From contig JAKFXW010000199.1 in NCBI GenBank assembly GCA_021731185.1, positions 1 through 6,580 on the forward strand: a stretch of DNA of 6,580 nt, given 5' to 3'. Position 1 is the stretch's first letter. Every line of letters starts with the position of its first letter. The position numbers and the translations under genes were made by a program. Shown piece after piece: positions 1 through 3,807 of the stretch. The notes below the pieces were generated by a model, which had not been told where the DNA came from, did no database searches, and saw only the letters and a program-made list of their open reading frames with translations. Source of the DNA: Gallionellaceae bacterium (GTDB lineage: Bacteria > Pseudomonadota > Gammaproteobacteria > Burkholderiales > Gallionellaceae).

Positions 1-189
1 GTGCAACACAGCGAGCGCGCAATTTGGTCGCAACCCATACGGGACATGGCTTTGCGGGCGGCCTGCCTTGTCGCAAGGCTAGCCAAGGGAACGACCCTTA
101 GCGTCACCTTGCTCCGTGCATTCCATCCCGTAAAGCCGATGTCGCGGCCATGTGGGATTAAATCAGTGCTTCCCTATGATTAGGGAATT
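1..189. other. GC-rich edge segment, possible end of a mobile element
   Basis: I recognise no gene here. An open frame starts with GTG at position 1 and stops with TAG at 181-183 (60 codons, possibly longer to the left). A frame on the opposite strand is also open over most of the same stretch, so openness alone is weak evidence for coding. Two small inverted repeats are visible: 65-70 with 74-79, and 85-89 with 95-99. The segment is clearly GC-richer than 190-490. It ends at a perfect palindrome with 7-bp arms at 170-176 and 181-187 (TTCCCTA, loop TGAT). The sharp composition change at a palindrome fits the edge of an inserted element, but I see no transposase and no second end. Confidence 0.25.
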
Positions 190-488
190 TTTGTTATCCA
201 CAATTCCTGTGGATAACATTGTGAATAACTATCTTATAACAGGGCTAAGTCCCCAATTTATATAGGCCTTTTCGTTTACGCTCAATTTGTAATCATTGCA
301 TTTATTTTATATATAACAATGCGTTACGGATAATAGTAGGTGTCGAGTGCCGCATTCAACGCGCTTTGTCAAAGCTGGCGTGGCTTGTGCATAAGTATGA
401 GCTTGTCAAGGGTTTTTATATGTTTTTTTCTCAATTTAAGCGCGCTGATTCCTTGACTTTAATGGATGCAAAACATAGCAAAATTAAT
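184..488. other. AT-rich intergenic region with DnaA boxes
   Basis: This 305-base stretch shows no credible open reading frame on either strand. It is AT-rich and contains four DnaA-box matches (see the separate entry) and an A/T stretch at 281-320, where only 7 of 40 bases are G or C and 300-316 is pure A/T. There is also a run of seven T near 422-428. A TTGACT hexamer near 453 has no convincing -10 partner. I see no tRNA, rRNA or clear terminator. Confidence 0.6.
194..394. promoter_or_regulatory. DnaA-box cluster, candidate replication origin or DnaA-controlled site
   Basis: Four 9-mers match TTATNCACA exactly: TTATCCACA at 194-202 on the plus strand, its copy on the minus strand at 208-216, TTATTCACA on the minus strand at 220-228, and TTATGCACA on the minus strand at 386-394. 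The first two form a perfect 10-bp inverted repeat (193-202 and 208-217) with a 5-bp spacer. An A/T-rich stretch that could unwind easily lies between boxes three and four (281-320). Bacterial origins combine clustered DnaA boxes with such an unwinding element. The usual neighbour dnaA is not in this window, so an origin is inference. Alternatives are a DnaA-regulated promoter or a DnaA-titrating site. Confidence 0.5.
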
Positions 489-629
489 GGGCACCTCTAA
501 AAATTTAAATTGCTAAGCCAAACAAGGCGCGAACAACAAATTGTGACGACGCATATATTTGATATGTTAGGAGTAATTTTTTGTGAGCAACACAGTATGG
601 CGACGGAAGTTGAATTTTTAGAGATGCCC
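489..629. mobile_element. 141-bp MITE-like element with TAAT target duplication
   Basis: The terminal inverted repeats are 489-505 (GGGCACCTCTAAAAATT) and 613-629, matching at 16 of 17 positions. The element is flanked by direct repeats TAAT at 485-488 and 630-633, the mark of a 4-bp target duplication. It has no open frame long enough for a transposase, so it must be mobilised in trans. Repeat ends of this style and a 4-bp duplication suggest an IS5-like parent, but that is memory rather than a search. The right end falls exactly in the stop codon of hemE: base 629 is the G of TAG on the minus strand. The paired ends could also form a stem in the hemE transcript. Confidence 0.8.
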
Positions 630-1693
630 TAATGATATTTTCGACTCAATTCATGCACCGCTTGCACTAACGCGCCTGCATGTTCGGGGTTGGTAAATTG
701 CGAAATGCCATGACCCAAATTAAACACATGTCCTGTGCCAAAACCATAGCTTGCCAGAATGCGCTCAGTCTCGGCGCGTATCACATCTGGTGGGGCAAAT
801 AAAATGGTGGGATCAAGATTGCCCTGCAACGCCACCTTGTGTCCAACGCGCTGCCGCGCCACGCCTATGTCCATTGTCCAATCCAAGCCTACTGCATCGC
901 AGCCAATGTTAGCGATACTCTCCAGCCATAGGCCGCCGCCTTTAGTGAATACAATCACCGGGATTTTTACGCCACCATGCTCACGTTTTAACCCCTGCAC
1001 AATACGCTGCATATAGGGCAAGGAAAATTCATGGTATGCCGCATGTGATAACGCGCCACCCCAAGAATCAAAAATCATCACGGTTTGTGCGCCCGCTTCA
1101 ATTTGTGCATTTAAATACTGTGTTACCGATTGAGCAGTCACTTCTAAAATATGGTGCATTAATTTTGGTTCTTTATATAACAGCGTTTTAACCCGCGCAT
1201 AATCGCTGCTACCTGCGCCTTCTACCATATAACACGCCAATGTCCACGGACTACCAGAAAATCCAATCAGCGGCACACTACCGTTCAGTGCTTTGCGGAT
1301 TTGCGAAACAGCATCGGTTACATAACGTAAATCTTTATCAATATCCGGTACGCGCAATGCCTTGATCGCGGCTTCATCACGCAGGGGACGCTCGAATTTT
1401 GGGCCTTCGCCTTCAGCAAAATACAAGCCGAGTCCCATCGCATCCGGCACGGTGAGTATGTCAGAAAATAAAATTGCAGCATCTAGCGGAAATCGCTCCA
1501 GCGGCTGCAAAGTGACTTCTGTTGCCATGTCCGGGCTTTTGCATAATTCCAGAAAACTGCCCGCACGCTTGCGTGTTGCGCAATATTCGGGCAAATAGCG
1601 ACCCGCCTGGCGCATCATCCAAACGGGTGTGTAGTCGGTGGGTTGACGCAACAGCGCGCGCAGAAAAGAGTCATTTTTTACTTTGAAATTCAT
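629..1693 (-). CDS. hemE: Uroporphyrinogen III decarboxylase (HemE)
   Basis: Cytosolic enzyme that removes four acetate carboxyl groups from uroporphyrinogen III to give coproporphyrinogen III in haem synthesis; the family needs no cofactor. The 354-residue length is normal for bacterial HemE. Both family signatures are intact: PVWMMRQAGR at residues 23-32 (including Arg28 and Arg32) and the GFSGSPWTLACY-type motif at 144-159 with Tyr155. The key aspartate is D78 in FSDIL, and the conserved histidine is H328 in FNLGHGI. I chose ATG 1691-1693 because family homology begins at MNFKVKNDSFLR. The open frame runs 71 codons further upstream, but only through a REP-like repeat and the promoter candidate. 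No clear Shine-Dalgarno sequence precedes the start. The stop is TAG, created by a MITE insertion; the undisturbed stop would have been TAA. Confidence 0.97.
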   Translation of the reverse strand: MNFKVKNDSFLRALLRQPTDYTPVWMMRQAGRYLPEYCATRKRAGSFLELCKSPDMATEVTLQPLERFPLDAAILFSDILTVPDAMGLGLYFAEGEGPKFERPLRDEAAIKALRVPDIDKDLRYVTDAVSQIRKALNGSVPLIGFSGSPWTLACYMVEGAGSSDYARVKTLLYKEPKLMHHILEVTAQSVTQYLNAQIEAGAQTVMIFDSWGGALSHAAYHEFSLPYMQRIVQGLKREHGGVKIPVIVFTKGGGLWLESIANIGCDAVGLDWTMDIGVARQRVGHKVALQGNLDPTILFAPPDVIRAETERILASYGFGTGHVFNLGHGISQFTNPEHAGALVQAVHELSRKYH

Positions 1694-1727
1694 AATGTGA
1701 TGGATTGCTGGTGTAAATGTCGGGGGA

Positions 1728-1756
1728 ATTATACATGAGCCGATATGGGCTATTAT
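1728..1756 (-). promoter_or_regulatory. Candidate sigma-70 promoter of hemE
   Basis: On the minus strand a perfect TATAAT lies at 1733-1728, 34 bases before the hemE start codon, predicting transcription from about 1721 and a leader of roughly 28 bases. The expected -35 position (about 1751-1756) reads ATAATA, a poor match to TTGACA. The promoter may therefore depend on an activator, and two direct repeats lie at just the right place upstream (separate entry). Confidence 0.45.
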
Positions 1757-1780
1757 TCCATTTCCCGATAATTCCATTTC
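1755..1780. repeat. Paired 10-bp direct repeats upstream of the hemE promoter
   Basis: ATTCCATTTC occurs exactly twice, at 1755-1764 and 1771-1780, 16 bases apart start to start. The pair covers about -34 to -59 relative to the inferred hemE transcription start, where an activator would bind. I know of no regulator with this site, so binding is inference. Confidence 0.4.
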
Positions 1781-1803
1781 TAAGTTAATAATTCTAGATT
1801 GCT

Positions 1804-1881
1804 CCCTCACCCTTTTTCCCTCTCCCGAAGGGAGAGGGATGCAAAGTCCTTCTCCCTCCGGGAGAAGGGTTGGGATGAGGG
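1804..1881. repeat. REP-like element with two hairpins inside an outer stem
   Basis: Hairpin one pairs CCCTCTCCC (1818-1826) with 1830-1838 over a GAA loop. Hairpin two pairs CCTTCTCCC (1848-1856) with 1860-1868 over TCC. The flanks also pair: 1804-1812 (CCCTCACCC) with 1872-1881, leaving one bulged A at 1875. The whole can fold as a three-way junction. Extragenic repeats with CCCTCACCC and CTCTCCC blocks are familiar in proteobacterial genomes. It lies between the stop of the DUF11-protein gene and the hemE promoter. It could protect or end the upstream transcript, but no T-run follows either hairpin on the minus strand, so it is not a classic intrinsic terminator. Confidence 0.75.
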
Positions 1882-1915
1882 GACTGTCAGCGTGAAGCTG
1901 GATCAAGGATGGCTA

Positions 1916-3484
1916 CTACTTAATCCGCACGCGGAAGCGCAAATCAAAATTGGGATTGCCCCCGCCCGTTCCTGCCATGGTGCCTTTGGGATTCAAGCGG
2001 ATGCGGTTGACAGCTGTGTCGTAGGGCGGAGTCGGCACATAAGTCCAGGTGGCACCGTTATCGTTGGAAAAATCTACATCGTCGGTTAAGCTGGCAAGGG
2101 AAATAAAAGTGTAAGTCAAATTACTGGTCGGCGTACCCTGCACAAATACAATCGGCCCTGAACCTACTGCACCAAGGTCACCAACAAATAGCTCGGTATT
2201 CGCAGGCAGTGGATCAACCATAACCAAGGTGTTGTTATCAACTACACCCGTGCCGGTGTTGGTGACGCGCAGGTTGTACAACACCTCCGCGCTAGGAATG
2301 TTTTTGGGATTGGTGCTGCCATTAAATGGATCAGAAGTAACTGACACAGTTTTCATATTCACCAGACTGGGCGTGCCTCCCGTGACGGTCAAGGTGGCAG
2401 TCGCCGCCGTGCCGCTTCCCGCATTAGCCGTGGTCACTGACCCGGTACTGTTGAGATAGCTGCCCGCCACGGTTGAAGTCACCGCCACGGTGAGCGTGCA
2501 ACTGCCGCTGGCTGGTATCGTGCCTCCGCTCAGGGCCAGCGAGCTGCCGTTGGCCGCCGCTGTTGCTGTGCCACCGCATGTGTTGGTCAGTCCCGGCGTG
2601 CCGGTATTGGTGACATTGGTCGGGTAAGTGTCGGTGAATGCGGCACCTGTTATCGCCGTGGCATTCGCGTTGGTCAGGGTGACGGTGAGCGTGCTGGTGC
2701 CGCCAGTGGCGATCGAGGTCGGGCTGAAACTCTTGGCGACGGTTGGGGGCAGCAGCGGTTTCAGGGCAATCGTCAGGAACGCGTTGATGGAACTGGTAAC
2801 GGTCGCGGTTGTGTCACCAGTCGCACCCGCCGTCGCCTTGATGCCATCCCATACACCGAAGCCGCCGTCATTGCCTGCTGTCGTTCCCGCGTCGGATCGC
2901 TCGGTGATGCTGGTCAGGTTCGCATTCGTCTGCGCGCTGAAGGCTTGCGCTCCCGAGCCAGTATCGCTCGCAACGACCTGAACGATGAGCGTGTCCGGCA
3001 CGGTGGTCGTGACCCCGGTCACCGTAACTGACGTGCTGGCCGCTGCCTTGACGCCGCCGCCAGTAACATCCCACGGGTCGCCAGTACTGATGACGTCGCG
3101 GTAGGTGAGGATTCGAGCATAAACGTGATTGCCGGGGTCCGCTACCGTGGGTGCGGCCATCGTTGTTGACGTGGCTCGCGCCCAGAACACGGTGATTCGT
3201 GTTCCAGTCGGGGAGGGGAAGAAACACGTCCCCCCCCACGTTGCCTGCGGACTGTTTGTTACTGCGGCAAACCCCGCTGCGGTTGAAAGTGTTGCGGCAT
3301 CACAGCCAGAACTCTCTACGAAAAGCAGCGCAATATCGTTGATTGCGTGTGTCGGCCACGCCGGGCTGACGGCCACAGTACTGGCAGCGATTGCTCCTGC
3401 ATTCTGGAAGCTAGGTGTGGCACTGGCTGCGCTGAAAAACAAGCTGGTCAACAACCCTGCAATGATCAATATGATTTTTTTCAT
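1916..3484 (-). CDS. Secreted DUF11-type surface protein, 522 residues
   Basis: Residues 1-22 are a textbook Sec signal peptide: MKK, a hydrophobic core IILIIAGLLTSLFF, then a likely cleavage after ASA. Residues about 23-243 form a beta-rich domain that I cannot name but have the impression is shared by other secreted proteobacterial proteins. Residues about 246-367 are a DUF11-type domain, opening with PPTVAKSFSPTSIATGGTS and ending TATLTV. Residues about 372-522 form a conserved C-terminal module (SDPFNGSTNPKNIPSAEVLY, later RIRLNPKG, ending LRFRVRIK). Cysteines C61/C87 and C303/C329 fall in pairs within single domains and probably form disulfides. There is no LPXTG motif, transmembrane anchor or visible barrel. 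ATG 3482-3484 is chosen because the signal peptide starts there; the longer open frame upstream translates a repeat element. It lies downstream of the barrel gene. A G8 run at codons 83-86 is unusual. Exact role unknown; adhesin-like or surface-layer functions are guesses. Confidence 0.88.
   Translation of the reverse strand: MKKIILIIAGLLTSLFFSAASATPSFQNAGAIAASTVAVSPAWPTHAINDIALLFVESSGCDAATLSTAAGFAAVTNSPQATWGGTCFFPSPTGTRITVFWARATSTTMAAPTVADPGNHVYARILTYRDVISTGDPWDVTGGGVKAAASTSVTVTGVTTTVPDTLIVQVVASDTGSGAQAFSAQTNANLTSITERSDAGTTAGNDGGFGVWDGIKATAGATGDTTATVTSSINAFLTIALKPLLPPTVAKSFSPTSIATGGTSTLTVTLTNANATAITGAAFTDTYPTNVTNTGTPGLTNTCGGTATAAANGSSLALSGGTIPASGSCTLTVAVTSTVAGSYLNSTGSVTTANAGSGTAATATLTVTGGTPSLVNMKTVSVTSDPFNGSTNPKNIPSAEVLYNLRVTNTGTGVVDNNTLVMVDPLPANTELFVGDLGAVGSGPIVFVQGTPTSNLTYTFISLASLTDDVDFSNDNGATWTYVPTPPYDTAVNRIRLNPKGTMAGTGGGNPNFDLRFRVRIK
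3230..3237 (-). repeat. G8 homopolymer inside the secreted-protein gene
   Basis: Eight consecutive C on the plus strand read as eight G in the coding strand, spanning the end of the Trp83 codon, Gly84, Gly85 and the adjoining bases. A one-base slip would shift the frame after about 84 residues and truncate the protein before its DUF11 and C-terminal domains. Runs of eight or more G in surface-protein genes are classic slipped-strand phase-variation sites in other bacteria. Confidence 0.6.
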
Positions 3485-3487
3485 ATT
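3468..3487 (-). promoter_or_regulatory. Hairpin over the start codon of the DUF11-protein gene
   Basis: The coding strand reads AATATGA, six A, then TCATATT, a perfect 7-bp inverted repeat whose first arm contains the ATG start codon (3484-3482). The stem is AU-rich and weak, so it would tune rather than block initiation. No good Shine-Dalgarno sequence is seen upstream. Confidence 0.35.
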
Positions 3488-3634
3488 CACACCGTCGCGC
3501 TGTTTACGCCATGCCCATTCACCGCCTTGGTCACTGTCACTTTGGCCACCGTCACCTTGGCGGCGGACTTGTCCATCCGCGTAGCAGCGAGGGTGCGCGT
3601 GAAATAAATCGAAGGTACGGAAACAAGTATTCAT
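3485..3634. other. Intergenic spacer between the DUF11-protein gene and the MITE
   Basis: About 150 bases that hold only the possible 29-residue ORF and one copy of the TTCAT target duplication (3630-3634). On the minus strand I find no convincing -35/-10 pair, which fits co-transcription with the upstream barrel gene. Removing the 172-bp element and one TTCAT copy leaves an ancestral spacer of about 146 bases between the two genes. Confidence 0.5.
3487..3576 (-). CDS. Possible 29-residue small ORF ahead of the DUF11-protein gene
   Basis: A short frame runs from ATG 3574-3576 to TGA 3487-3489, ending two bases before the start codon of the secreted-protein gene, close enough for translational coupling. 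The product MDKSAAKVTVAKVTVTKAVN and nine further residues has a KVTV repeat, which reflects an imperfect 15-bp DNA repeat. I see no ribosome binding site and recognise no family. The same frame stays open upstream of the ATG to the second mobile element. It may be a leader ORF, the remnant of a longer gene, or chance. Confidence 0.2.
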   Translation of the reverse strand: MDKSAAKVTVAKVTVTKAVNGHGVNSATV

Positions 3635-3806
3635 CCCGGATTGTCCATTAGAAAAAATTGCGTCATACCGGCGAAGGCCGGTATCCAGATGATTAACAAA
3701 TTCCCACGCAAGTGGGACATCATCAAGGTTTTGTCCGCTACACGGAGTTTTTTTGATTGCTGGATTCCGGCCTTCGCCGGAATGACGGCCTAATGGACAA
3801 TCTGGG
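3635..3806. mobile_element. 172-bp MITE-like element with TTCAT target duplication
   Basis: The outer inverted repeats are 3635-3651 (CCCGGATTGTCCATTAG) and 3790-3806, matching at 16 of 17 positions. Direct repeats TTCAT at 3630-3634 and 3807-3811 flank it, the mark of a 5-bp target duplication. There is no transposase, so it is non-autonomous. Inside are two REP-type palindromes facing each other and a third small hairpin (separate entry). On the minus strand the target duplication contains the TGA stop of the barrel gene, so the insertion left that protein unchanged. Confidence 0.75.
3661..3787. repeat. Inverted pair of REP-type palindromes inside the MITE
   Basis: Two 28-base units, 3661-3688 and 3760-3787, are inverted copies of each other with 26 of 28 matches. 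Each is itself a hairpin with an 8-bp stem (3666-3673/3678-3685 and 3763-3770/3775-3782). A further hairpin pairs TCCCAC (3702-3707) with 3712-3717. Units reading GTCATTCCGGCGAAGG are well-known dispersed repeats in proteobacteria. The two differences between the copies compensate each other within each stem. Confidence 0.75.
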
Positions 3807-3807
3807 T

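Noticed and set aside
1..183. 60-codon frame from the left edge as a real protein gene
   Set aside because: The opposite strand is open over most of the same stretch and I recognise no family, so I left it as unassigned edge sequence.
1818..1868. Intrinsic terminator for the DUF11-protein gene
   Set aside because: The hairpins are strong, but on the minus strand they are followed by A/G-rich sequence, not a T run.
1694..1906. N-terminal extension of HemE (open frame starting at 1906)
   Set aside because: It runs through the REP-like element and the TATAAT candidate. HemE homology starts at MNFKV and gives the normal 354-residue length.
2628..3239. Other-frame and opposite-strand open frames over the DUF11-protein gene
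   Set aside because: They are low-complexity shadows of the Ala/Thr/Val-rich coding sequence, with no recognisable domain or start signal.
3661..3787. CRISPR-like repeats
   Set aside because: There are only two units, inverted relative to each other, palindromic and inside terminal inverted repeats; this is a REP/MITE structure.
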